From positions 723,457 to 787,456 of the forward strand of contig NZ_CP050192.1 in assembly GCF_011694515.1 (NCBI RefSeq): DNA of 64,000 nucleotides. Reading direction: 5' to 3'. This DNA comes from Mycobacterium sp. DL592 (GTDB lineage Bacteria > Actinomycetota > Actinomycetes > Mycobacteriales > Mycobacteriaceae). Every line of letters starts with the position of its first letter. The stretch's first letter is position 1. The translations under genes and the position numbers were made by a program. Under the pieces are notes generated by a model, which had not been told where the DNA came from, did no database searches, and saw only the letters and a list, made by a program, of their open reading frames with translations. Shown piece after piece: positions 46,409 through 54,273 of the stretch.

Positions 46409-47574
46409 CACAACAGAATTGGCTGACCCGCAATGTGCGGGTGCTCTCTGCGGTGTCCTTCCTGCAGGACGCCGCCAGCGAGTTGCTCTACCCGCTGCTG
46501 CCCATCTACCTGACCGCGGTACTGGGTGCGCCGCCGTCGGTCGTAGGAGCGATCGAGGGGGCCGCCGAGGGCGCGGCCTCGATGACCAAACTGGCCGTCG
46601 GGCCACTCGGTGACCGCTTCGCCAAACGCCCTTTGATCGCAACCGGTTACGGCATGGCGGCACTGGGCAAGGTGATCATCGCCATTGCGGCGGCATGGCC
46701 CGGGGTGCTGGCCGGGCGGGTCGTCGACCGGCTGGGCAAGGGGATCCGCGGCGCACCCCGTGACGCATTGCTGGTTGAGGGTATCGAAAAGTCGTCACGT
46801 GGACGGGTTTTCGGCTTTCACCGTGCGATGGACACCCTCGGTGCGGTGGTCGGCCCGCTGATCGGCCTGGCGGGGTATGAACTGCTGGACCATCGGATTG
46901 CGCCGCTGCTCTATGTCGCGATCGTGCCCGCCGTGCTGTCGGTCCTGCTGATCGTCTTCGTGCGAGAGCAGCGCCGCGACGGCCCGCGCCCACCACGCCA
47001 ACCGATCTTCCGCGGACTGCGGGACCTGCCCGGTCGCTACTGGCGGGTGACCGCGGTGGTGGTCGGCTTCGGCATCGTCAACTTCCCCGACGCGCTGCTG
47101 CTGTTGCGGCTCAACGAAATCGGCTTCGGGGTCGTCGGGGTGATCCTGGCCTACGTCGGCTACAACCTGGTCTACGCGCTGGCCAGCTTCCCCGCCGGGG
47201 CGCTCGCCGACCGGCTGCCCCGCTCCGCGGTGTTCGGGTTCGGGCTGGTGTTCTTCGCCGTCGGCTACATCGGTCTGGGGCTGACCACCGACCTGCTGAC
47301 CGCGTCGCTTCTGCTGGGCGCCTACGGGTTGTTCACCGCCTGCACTGACGGGGTGGGCAAGGCGTGGATCTCCTCGCTGGTACCCGATGACCGGCAGGCG
47401 ACGGCCCAGGGCGTGTTCCAGGGGGCGAGCGGTCTGGCGATCCTGGCGGCCGGGGTGTGGGCCGGACTGCTGTGGGGCGCCGACGGGCGCCTGCCGCTGC
47501 TGGTGTCCGGCGTCGCCGGGGCGTGCTTCGCGGCGGTGCTCCTGGCGCCGTGGCTGGTCAGCCGCACTCGATAG
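46405..47574 (+). CDS. MFS transporter coupled to the metal ATPase
   Basis: This 389-residue protein has 12 predicted helices. The conserved loop GRVVDRLGKGIRGAPRDALL between helices 4 and 5 marks a subgroup of MFS exporters of unknown substrate. The start is GTG 46405, overlapping the ATPase stop by 4 bp, so translation is coupled and a shared role in metal or siderophore efflux is possible. Confidence 0.85.
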   Translation: MTQQNWLTRNVRVLSAVSFLQDAASELLYPLLPIYLTAVLGAPPSVVGAIEGAAEGAASMTKLAVGPLGDRFAKRPLIATGYGMAALGKVIIAIAAAWPGVLAGRVVDRLGKGIRGAPRDALLVEGIEKSSRGRVFGFHRAMDTLGAVVGPLIGLAGYELLDHRIAPLLYVAIVPAVLSVLLIVFVREQRRDGPRPPRQPIFRGLRDLPGRYWRVTAVVVGFGIVNFPDALLLLRLNEIGFGVVGVILAYVGYNLVYALASFPAGALADRLPRSAVFGFGLVFFAVGYIGLGLTTDLLTASLLLGAYGLFTACTDGVGKAWISSLVPDDRQATAQGVFQGASGLAILAAGVWAGLLWGADGRLPLLVSGVAGACFAAVLLAPWLVSRTR

Positions 47575-47584
47575 GCTCGCCGGT

Positions 47585-48319
47585 ATGCGTCGCATCCACG
47601 TCATCGGCATCGGCGCCGGCGACCCCGACTACGTGACGGCGCAGGCGGTCCGCGCGCTCAACGACACCGAGGTGTTCTTCGCGATGGACAAGGGCCAGGC
47701 CAAGAGCGACCTCGTCGAGTTGCGGCGCGAGATCTGCCGCCGCTTCATCACCCGGCCGGGCTACCGGTTCGTCGAGTTGCCCGATCCCACGCGCGCGGCC
47801 GACGCGGACTACACCCGGGCCGTCGCCGACTGGCACACCGCCCGGGCCCGGATGTGGGCCAGCGCCATCGAGACCGAACTCGGGCCCGACGGTGTCGGTG
47901 CCTTCCTGGCCTGGGGTGACCCGTCGCTGTATGACTCCACCCTGCGCATCCTCGACCAGGTCGCCGAACATGTGGAGTTCGACTACGACGTCATCCCGGG
48001 CATCACCGCGATCCAGGCCCTGACCGCCCGGCACCGCATCCCATTAAACGACGTCGGAGAACCCGTGCTCGTCACCACCGGGCGGCAGCTGCGCGGCAGC
48101 GGGCTGACCGGTTCGGCTGTGGTGATGCTCGACGGCGAGTGCTCGTTCCTCGGCTGCCCGCCGCAGACGCGGATCTGGTGGGGCGCCTACCTGGGTACAC
48201 CCGACGAAATCCTGGTGACCGGCACGGTCGGCGAGGTGGGCGATCAGATCGCCGCCGTTCGAGCAGACGCCCGCTCCCGGCACGGCTGGATCATGGACAT
48301 CTACCTGCTTCGCAGTTAG
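47585..48319 (+). CDS. cobF: Precorrin-6A synthase (deacetylating) CobF
   Basis: This 244-residue SAM-dependent methyltransferase of the CbiF/CobA fold starts IHVIGIGAGDPDYVTAQAV and has the GDPSLYDST and IPGITAIQALTARHRIPL motifs of CobF. It methylates precorrin-5 and removes acetate in the aerobic B12 pathway. The rest of the cob genes are not here. ATG 47585; the MFS gene ends 10 bp before. Confidence 0.93.
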   Translation: MRRIHVIGIGAGDPDYVTAQAVRALNDTEVFFAMDKGQAKSDLVELRREICRRFITRPGYRFVELPDPTRAADADYTRAVADWHTARARMWASAIETELGPDGVGAFLAWGDPSLYDSTLRILDQVAEHVEFDYDVIPGITAIQALTARHRIPLNDVGEPVLVTTGRQLRGSGLTGSAVVMLDGECSFLGCPPQTRIWWGAYLGTPDEILVTGTVGEVGDQIAAVRADARSRHGWIMDIYLLRS

Positions 48320-48348
48320 TTCGCCGCTGCCGTGGGAGGATTCCACCC

Positions 48349-48741
48349 ATGGGGTCATTTCTCCTGCGCGCCGCGGTCACCGGCCTGGCGCTGTGGGTCG
48401 TCACACTCGTCGTGCCCGGCATCACCTTCGTCGGCGGCGACACCTCCCTGCAACGGGTCGGCATCGTCCTGGTCGTGGCGGTGATCTTCGGGGTGGTCAA
48501 CGCGATCATCAAACCCATCGTGCAACTGGTGTCGATCCCGCTCTACATCCTCACCCTGGGTCTGATCCACGTCGTCATCAACGCCCTGATGCTGTGGATC
48601 ACCGCCTGGATCACCGAGCACACCACCCACTGGGGACTGCAGATCAACCAGTTCTGGTGGACCGCCATCTGGGCGGCGATCGTGCTCTCCATCGTCGGCT
48701 GGCTGTTCTCGCTGCCGCTGCGCAGCGCCGAACGGATCTAG
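48349..48741 (+). CDS. Phage-holin-fold (DUF360-like) four-helix membrane protein
   Basis: This 130-residue protein has four helices; NAIIKPIVQLVSIPLYILTLGLIHVVINALML is the hallmark of the widespread mycobacterial four-TM family grouped with phage holin superfamily IV. These are chromosomal proteins and do not show a prophage. A good RBS (GGGAGGA, 48334-48340) precedes ATG 48349. Confidence 0.88.
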   Translation: MGSFLLRAAVTGLALWVVTLVVPGITFVGGDTSLQRVGIVLVVAVIFGVVNAIIKPIVQLVSIPLYILTLGLIHVVINALMLWITAWITEHTTHWGLQINQFWWTAIWAAIVLSIVGWLFSLPLRSAERI

Positions 48742-48759
48742 CGTCGCTAGCCTGGAGTC

Positions 48760-49623
48760 ATGCCCGAACTGCCGGAAGTCGAGGCGCTCGCCGACCACTT
48801 GCGCCGGCATGCCATCGGTGCGACCGTCGGGCGCATCGACGTCGGCGCGCTGTCGGTGCTCAAGACGTTCGACCCGCCGCCCACCGCACTGCACGGCCAG
48901 ACCGTCACCGGTGCATACCGGTGGGGCAAGTACCTGGGCCTGCAGGCCGGTGAGCTCTACCTGATCACCCACCTGTCACGGGCAGGCTGGCTGCGCTGGT
49001 CGGACAAGCTGGCCGCGGTGCCGCTGAAACCCGGTAAGAGCCCGATCGCGCTGCGGGTACACCTCGGAACGCCCGGCGAGGCACCAGGATTCGACCTGAC
49101 CGAGGCCGGCACCCAGAAGCGCCTGGCGGTGTGGATCGTGCGCGACCCGGCGCAGGTGCCCGGCATTGCGACGCTCGGACCGGACGCCCTCGAGCTCACC
49201 GCCGATCACCTCGCCGAGATCCTTGCCGGACAGTCCGGGCGGATCAAGACCGTAATCACCGATCAGAAGATCATCGCCGGGATCGGCAACGCCTACAGCG
49301 ACGAGATCCTGCACGTCGCCAAGCTGTCGCCCTTCGCGACCGCCGCCAAGCTCACCGAGTCCCAGCGCTCGGCGCTCTACGACGCCATGACGTCGGTGCT
49401 GACCGACGCAGTGCAACGGTCCGTGGGACAGCAGGCCGCGACGCTCAAGGGGGAGAAGCGATCCGGGCTGCGGGTGCACGCCCGGACCGGGCTGCCCTGC
49501 CCGGTCTGTGGGGACACGGTGCGGGAAGTCTCGTTCGCCGACAAGTCTTTTCAGTACTGCCCGACGTGCCAGACCGGAGGCAAGGTCTTGGCCGACCGAC
49601 GGATGTCGCGGCTGCTGAAATAG
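48760..49623 (+). CDS. Formamidopyrimidine-DNA glycosylase family protein (full length)
   Basis: This 287-residue protein has the catalytic N-terminus PELPEVE (P2, E3), the helix-two-turn-helix (KTVITDQKIIAGIGNAYSDEIL) and a four-Cys zinc finger (C247, C250, C267, C270). All are needed for base excision of oxidised bases. As I recall, the M. tuberculosis counterpart Rv0944 is only ~158 residues and lacks the N-terminus, whereas this copy is complete. ATG 48760. Confidence 0.93.
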   Translation: MPELPEVEALADHLRRHAIGATVGRIDVGALSVLKTFDPPPTALHGQTVTGAYRWGKYLGLQAGELYLITHLSRAGWLRWSDKLAAVPLKPGKSPIALRVHLGTPGEAPGFDLTEAGTQKRLAVWIVRDPAQVPGIATLGPDALELTADHLAEILAGQSGRIKTVITDQKIIAGIGNAYSDEILHVAKLSPFATAAKLTESQRSALYDAMTSVLTDAVQRSVGQQAATLKGEKRSGLRVHARTGLPCPVCGDTVREVSFADKSFQYCPTCQTGGKVLADRRMSRLLK

Positions 49624-49652
49624 GGACCCGATCGCTTGGATAAGGTCCGTGC

Positions 49653-50402
49653 ATGACCCGGCAGAAAATTCTCATCACCGGCGCGAGCTCCGGCCTCGGC
49701 GCGGGCATGGCCCGCGAGTTCGCGGCCAAAGGACGTGATCTGGCGCTGTGCGCGCGCCGCGTCGACAGGCTCGACGAACTCAAAGCCGAGCTGACCGCGC
49801 GCCACCCCGGCATCACCGTCGCCGTGGCCGCCCTCGACGTCAACGACCACGAGCAGGTGCCCAAGGTGTTCGCCGAACTTGCCGACGCCCTCGGCGGCCT
49901 TGACCGCGTCATCGTCAACGCCGGCGTCGGCAAGGGGGCCCCGCTGGGCACCGGCAAACTGTGGGCCAACAAGGCCACCATCGAAACCAACCTCGTCTCC
50001 GCGCTGGTCCAGGTTGAGACCGCCTTGGAGATGTTCAAGAAGGCCGGCTCCGGGCACCTTGTGCTGATCTCCAGCGTGCTGGGCAACAAGGGCGTGCCCG
50101 GTGTGAAGGCGGCCTACTGCGCCAGCAAGGCCGGGGTGTCCTCGCTCGGGGAGTCACTGCGCGGCGAATATGCTTCCGGCCCAATAAAAGTCACCGTCAT
50201 CGAGCCGGGGTATATCGAGTCGGAGATGACGGCCAAGTCGAACTCCACCATGCTGATGGTCGACAACCAGACCGGGGTGCGGCAGATCGTCAAGGCCGTG
50301 GAACGCGAGACCGGGCGGGCGATCGTGCCGGCCTGGCCGTGGGTTCCGCTGGTCACGCTGCTGCGGCTGTTGCCGCCGCGGTTCACCAGGCCGTTCTCCT
50401 GA
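49653..50402 (+). CDS. Short-chain dehydrogenase (Rv0945 type)
   Basis: This 249-residue classical SDR has TGASSGLG, NAG in VNAGVG, the catalytic Ser in LISSVLG and YCASK. The C-terminal ~45 residues (IVPAWPWVPLVTLLRLLPPRF) form a hydrophobic segment likely to anchor it at the membrane. The substrate is unknown. ATG 49653. It converges on pgi. Confidence 0.9.
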   Translation: MTRQKILITGASSGLGAGMAREFAAKGRDLALCARRVDRLDELKAELTARHPGITVAVAALDVNDHEQVPKVFAELADALGGLDRVIVNAGVGKGAPLGTGKLWANKATIETNLVSALVQVETALEMFKKAGSGHLVLISSVLGNKGVPGVKAAYCASKAGVSSLGESLRGEYASGPIKVTVIEPGYIESEMTAKSNSTMLMVDNQTGVRQIVKAVERETGRAIVPAWPWVPLVTLLRLLPPRFTRPFS

Positions 50403-50410
50403 CGAGCATC

Positions 50411-50470
50411 GCCGACAGTAACCTCACGGCGGTCCGGAGGCCGATTTTCCGCCGTGAGGTTACTGTCGGC
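50411..50470. terminator. 22-bp perfect inverted repeat between convergent genes
   Basis: Arms lie at 50411-50432 and 50449-50470 with a 16-nt loop that ends in TTTT. It sits directly after the SDR stop and before pgi, and could terminate transcription in both directions. Confidence 0.75.
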
Positions 50471-50482
50471 GCGAGTCTGGCG

Positions 50483-50591
50483 GCTCAGCGAACCCGGCCG
50501 TGCCCGATGGCCGGGCTTCGCTTCGCAGGCTCAGCGAACCCGGCCCTGCCCGATGGCCGGGCTTCGCTTCGCAGGCTCAGCGAACCCGGCC
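50483..50591. repeat. 46-bp tandem repeat derived from the pgi 3' end
   Basis: Unit 1 is 50483-50528, unit 2 is 50529-50574, and a 17-bp partial third copy (50575-50591) covers the last codons and stop of pgi. The units differ by one base (GT/CT). Each has a short hairpin CCCGGCC..GGCCGGG. Confidence 0.92.
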
Positions 50592-52226
50592 GCGTTCCTC
50601 GCGGTAGCGGCGCACCAGTTCGTCGGTCGAGCTGTCGGTCTGCTCGGCCGGCGAGCCATCACTGGTGATCACCCCGAGCAGCGCCTTGGCCTGCGTCTTG
50701 CCCAGTTCGACGCCCCACTGGTCGAACGAGTCGATGCCCCAGATCACCCCTTCGGTGAACACCTGATGTTCGTAGAGCGCGATCAACTGGCCGACCACCG
50801 ACGGGTTGAGGCGATTAGCCAGAATGGAAGTACTCGGCCGGTTGCCCGGCATCACCTTGTGCGGCACCACATTTGCGGCAGTGCCCTCGGCGGCGATCTC
50901 CTGCGCGGTCTTACCGAATGCCAGCACCTGGGTCTGGGCGAAGAAGTTGCTCATCAGCAGGTCGTGCATGCTGCCGCCGCCGTCGGCCGTCGGCAGGTCG
51001 TCGGTGGGCTCGCTGAACCCGATGAAGTCAGCAGGCACCAGCCGGGTGCCCTGGTGCAGCAGCTGATAGAACGCATGCTGACCGTTGGTGCCCGGTTCGC
51101 CCCAGAAGATCTCACCCGTCGAGGTGGTCACCGGGGTGCCGTCCACTTTCACCGACTTGCCGTTGGACTCCATGGTCAGCTGCTGCAGATAGGCCGCAAA
51201 GCGCGACAGGTCATTGGAGTACGGCAGCACCGCGCGCGTCTCGGCGCCGAAGAAGCCGGAGTACCACAACCCGATCAGCCCGAGCAGCGCCGGCGCATTC
51301 TCCTCCAGCGGCGCGGTCGCGAAATGCCGGTCTACGACATGGAATCCGGACAGGAAGTCGGCGAACGCCTCCTTGCCGATCACCGCCATCACCGACAGAC
51401 CGATCGCCGAGTCCACCGAATAACGGCCGCCCACCCAGTCCCAGAAACCGAACATGTTGGCCGTGTCGATCCCGAACCCCTCGACGAGCTTGGCGTTCGT
51501 CGACACCGCGACGAAATGCTTGGCCACCGCGGCGTCACCGAGCGCATCGGTCAGCCAGCGGCGGGCTGCGGTGGCGTTGGTCAGCGTCTCCAGCGTCGAG
51601 AACGTCTTGGAGGCGACGATGAACAGCGTCGTGGCAGGGTCGAGTCCGTCGAGTTTGGCCACCAGATCGGCGGGGTCGACGTTGGAGACGAACCGCGCCG
51701 AGATGCCGGCGTCGGCGTAGTGGCGCAACGCCTGATACACCATCACCGGCCCGAGATCGGAGCCGCCGATGCCGATGTTGACCACCGTCTTGATGCGCTC
51801 ACCGGTCGCGCCGGTCCACTCTCCGTTGCGCAGCCGGTCGGTGAACCCGCCCATCGCGTCGAGCACCTCGTGCACGTCGGCGACCACGTCCTGCCCGTCG
51901 ACGGTCAGGGCGGCATCACGCGGCAACCGCAGCGCCGTGTGCAGCACCGCGCGGTCCTCCGAGGTGTTGATGTGCACCCCAGACAACATCGCGTCGCGGC
52001 GCCCCTCGAGGTCCGCCGCCCGGGCCAGGTCGACCAGCAGGGCCAGGGTCTCGCGGGTGACGCGGTGCTTGCTGTAGTCGATGTAGAGATCCCCGACGGT
52101 CATGGTCAGCTCACGGCCACGGCCGGGGTCCTCGGCGAAGAATTCACGGAGGTGTTTGCCGGCGATCTCGTCGTAGTGGCGGCGCAGCGCGTTCCATTGC
52201 GGGGTGGCGGAGATGTCGACGGTCAT
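50577..52226 (-). CDS. pgi: Glucose-6-phosphate isomerase
   Basis: This 549-residue enzyme has the sugar-isomerase signatures [35 protein letters not shown] (Glu and His of the active site) and [10 protein letters not shown]. It interconverts glucose-6-P and fructose-6-P. ATG 52226. The final codons (GRVR) fall in a tandem repeat, so the 3' end has been duplicated downstream. Confidence 0.97.
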   Translation of the reverse strand: MTVDISATPQWNALRRHYDEIAGKHLREFFAEDPGRGRELTMTVGDLYIDYSKHRVTRETLALLVDLARAADLEGRRDAMLSGVHINTSEDRAVLHTALRLPRDAALTVDGQDVVADVHEVLDAMGGFTDRLRNGEWTGATGERIKTVVNIGIGGSDLGPVMVYQALRHYADAGISARFVSNVDPADLVAKLDGLDPATTLFIVASKTFSTLETLTNATAARRWLTDALGDAAVAKHFVAVSTNAKLVEGFGIDTANMFGFWDWVGGRYSVDSAIGLSVMAVIGKEAFADFLSGFHVVDRHFATAPLEENAPALLGLIGLWYSGFFGAETRAVLPYSNDLSRFAAYLQQLTMESNGKSVKVDGTPVTTSTGEIFWGEPGTNGQHAFYQLLHQGTRLVPADFIGFSEPTDDLPTADGGGSMHDLLMSNFFAQTQVLAFGKTAQEIAAEGTAANVVPHKVMPGNRPSTSILANRLNPSVVGQLIALYEHQVFTEGVIWGIDSFDQWGVELGKTQAKALLGVITSDGSPAEQTDSSTDELVRRYREERGRVR

Positions 52227-52268
52227 TCCAAGAACCCTAATGCGGGGAAGTGTCCTGGGGAGGGGATG

Positions 52269-53735
52269 ATGGAGCCTATGAGCTCTCCAGATATTGAACG
52301 GCTGTTGGCCTCGGTTCCGACCGGTTTGTGGATCGGCGGCGAGGAGCGAACAGCCTCGTCGACCTATGACGTGCTCGACCCGTCCAACGACGAGGTCCTG
52401 ACCAAGGTGGCCAACGCCACCGCGGAGGACGCCATCGCCGCGCTCGACGCAGCCTGCGCGGTGCAGGCGCAGTGGGCCGCCACCCCGCCGCGGGAACGCG
52501 GGGAGATCCTGCGAACGGTGTTCGACACGATCATCGAGCGCACCGACGAGATCGCCACCCTGATGACCCTGGAAATGGGCAAGGTGTTCGCCGAGAGCCA
52601 GGGCGAAGTGCGCTACGGCGCGGAGTTCTTCCGCTGGTTCGCCGAGGAAGCCGTCCGAATCGGCGGCCGCTACGCGCAGGCGCCGGCCGGCACCGGGCGC
52701 ATCATCGTCACCAAGGCGCCCGTCGGACCGTGCTACGCGATCACCCCGTGGAACTTCCCGCTGGCCATGGGAACCCGCAAGATCGGCCCGGCGCTGGCCG
52801 CCGGCTGCACGATGATCGTCAAGCCCGCGCAGGAGACGCCGCTGAGCATGCTGCTGCTGGCCAAGCTCATCGACGAGGCCGGTCTGCCCAAGGGTGTGCT
52901 CTCGGTGCTGCCGACCAACCAGCCGCGGGAGGTCACCACCGCGCTGATCGACGACGGCCGGCTGCGCAAGCTGACCTTCACCGGCTCGACCGGGGTGGGT
53001 AAGGCGCTGGTGAAGCAATCCGCGGACGCGCTGCTGCGCACGTCGATGGAACTCGGCGGCAACGCCCCGTTCGTGGTGTTCGACGACGCCGACGTCGACG
53101 CGGCCGTCGAGGGCGCCATGCTGGCCAAGATGCGCAACGGCGGTGAGGCCTGCACGGCGGCCAACCGCCTGCACGTCTCCAACGCGGTCATCGACGAGTT
53201 CACCGACAAGTTCGTCAAGCGGATGGCCGAGGTCAACCTCGGCAACGGCCTGGACCCGAGCGCCAAGCTCGGCCCGCTGGTCAACGCCAAGCAGGTGTCC
53301 ACGGTCCAGGACCTGGTCGACGACGCGGTGGAGAAGGGCGCCACCGTGGCCCTGGGCGGGCAGGCCCCCGGCGGCCCGGGCTGCTTCTACCCGGCGACCG
53401 TGCTGACCGACGTCCCGGCGAACGCCCGCATCCTCAAGGAAGAGGTGTTCGGGCCCGTCGCCCCGATCATCGGTTTCGATACCGAAGAGGAAGGTATCGC
53501 GGCCGCCAACGACACCGAATACGGGCTGGCGTCCTACATCTATACCGAGTCGCTGGACCGGGCGCTTCGGGTGGCCGAGGCCCTCGAATCGGGCATGGTC
53601 GGCGTCAACCGCGGTGTGATCTCGGATCCGGCCGCGCCGTTCGGCGGTGTCAAGGAGTCCGGGTTCGGCCGTGAAGGCGGCTACGAGGGCATCGAGGAAT
53701 ACCTCGACACCAAGTACATCGCGCTGACCAAGTAG
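52269..53735 (+). CDS. Aldehyde dehydrogenase (succinate-semialdehyde type)
   Basis: This is a 488-residue NAD(P)-dependent aldehyde dehydrogenase. It has the cofactor site [21 protein letters not shown], the Glu of MELGGNAPF and the catalytic Cys of [11 protein letters not shown]. It resembles GabD1-type enzymes; succinate semialdehyde is the likely but unproven substrate. The start is set at ATG 52269, 5 bp after GGAGG; ATGs at 52266 and 52278 are alternatives. It diverges from pgi. Confidence 0.93.
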   Translation: MEPMSSPDIERLLASVPTGLWIGGEERTASSTYDVLDPSNDEVLTKVANATAEDAIAALDAACAVQAQWAATPPRERGEILRTVFDTIIERTDEIATLMTLEMGKVFAESQGEVRYGAEFFRWFAEEAVRIGGRYAQAPAGTGRIIVTKAPVGPCYAITPWNFPLAMGTRKIGPALAAGCTMIVKPAQETPLSMLLLAKLIDEAGLPKGVLSVLPTNQPREVTTALIDDGRLRKLTFTGSTGVGKALVKQSADALLRTSMELGGNAPFVVFDDADVDAAVEGAMLAKMRNGGEACTAANRLHVSNAVIDEFTDKFVKRMAEVNLGNGLDPSAKLGPLVNAKQVSTVQDLVDDAVEKGATVALGGQAPGGPGCFYPATVLTDVPANARILKEEVFGPVAPIIGFDTEEEGIAAANDTEYGLASYIYTESLDRALRVAEALESGMVGVNRGVISDPAAPFGGVKESGFGREGGYEGIEEYLDTKYIALTK

Positions 53736-53762
53736 CCGATTTCGTCGAGCGGGGGACCGGCG

Positions 53763-54026
53763 TCAGTGCCCGAGCCGGCCCCTGCCCATCCGCAGCAGCA
53801 GCATCGCCAGGTCCTTGCCGTCCGGCCCGAGCTCACTGTAGCGCTCGATGACCTTCATCTCGCGGCTGTGCACCAGCCGGGTCCCGCCGGAGGCCATCCG
53901 GGCACGGCCGATCTCACGCGAAACCTCGGTGCGGCGCTTGACGGCTGCCAGGATCTCGGCGTCGAGCCGGTCGATCTCGATACGCAATGCGTCGATGTCA
54001 GGCATTTGTTCTGCTTCTACAGTCAT
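53763..54026 (-). CDS. Chorismate mutase, AroQ class
   Basis: This 87-residue all-helical chorismate mutase has DALRIEIDRLDAEILAAVKRRTEVSREIGRARM and a shortened C-terminus, as in the intracellular Rv0948c. These weak enzymes turn chorismate to prephenate and are activated by the DAHP synthase AroG. Start ATG 54026 with RBS GAGGAG. Confidence 0.93.
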   Translation of the reverse strand: MTVEAEQMPDIDALRIEIDRLDAEILAAVKRRTEVSREIGRARMASGGTRLVHSREMKVIERYSELGPDGKDLAMLLLRMGRGRLGH

Positions 54027-54273
54027 CGCTTCGTTTCTCCTCGTGTGAGGCTGCTGGTCTCATCGCGGTCCGGACCTCACACAAGAGACGAGCCCCGGAT
54101 CCGGATTGCGGACCGCGGGGCTCTCGGGTTTCGAGCAGCTATGCCTCCACGGGTGCCGCGCTCCGGTACCCGTAGAAAAATCGCCGCCGTGCAGTGAGCA
54201 CTAAAGAAGTGTGCCACCACGCGCCGGTCCTGTGCAAAAAACTGTCGCCTTGCAGCGGTAAGTTGGGTCAGAC
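54027..54273 (-). promoter_or_regulatory. Structured leader region of chorismate mutase
   Basis: This 247-bp gap has no gene. It holds several overlapping inverted repeats: GAGCCCCG/CGGGGCTC (~54089-54122), GGTCCG/CGGACC pairs, and ACGGGTGCC/GGTACCCGT (54149-54157 with 54165-54173, one G-T-type mismatch). Mutually exclusive folds are possible, as in attenuators, but no aromatic-rich leader peptide was found. It also holds the uvrD1 promoter (TAAGTT at 54259-54264). Confidence 0.45.

Noticed and set aside
48349..48741. Prophage signal from the holin-like protein
   Set aside because: This four-helix family is a common chromosomal protein of mycobacteria; no integrase, capsid or lysis genes are near, nor beside the tRNA at 21931.
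50454..52268. Large N-terminal extension of the aldehyde dehydrogenase frame through the pgi region
   Set aside because: The extension is antisense to pgi; the RBS and family start at 52269 define the real gene.
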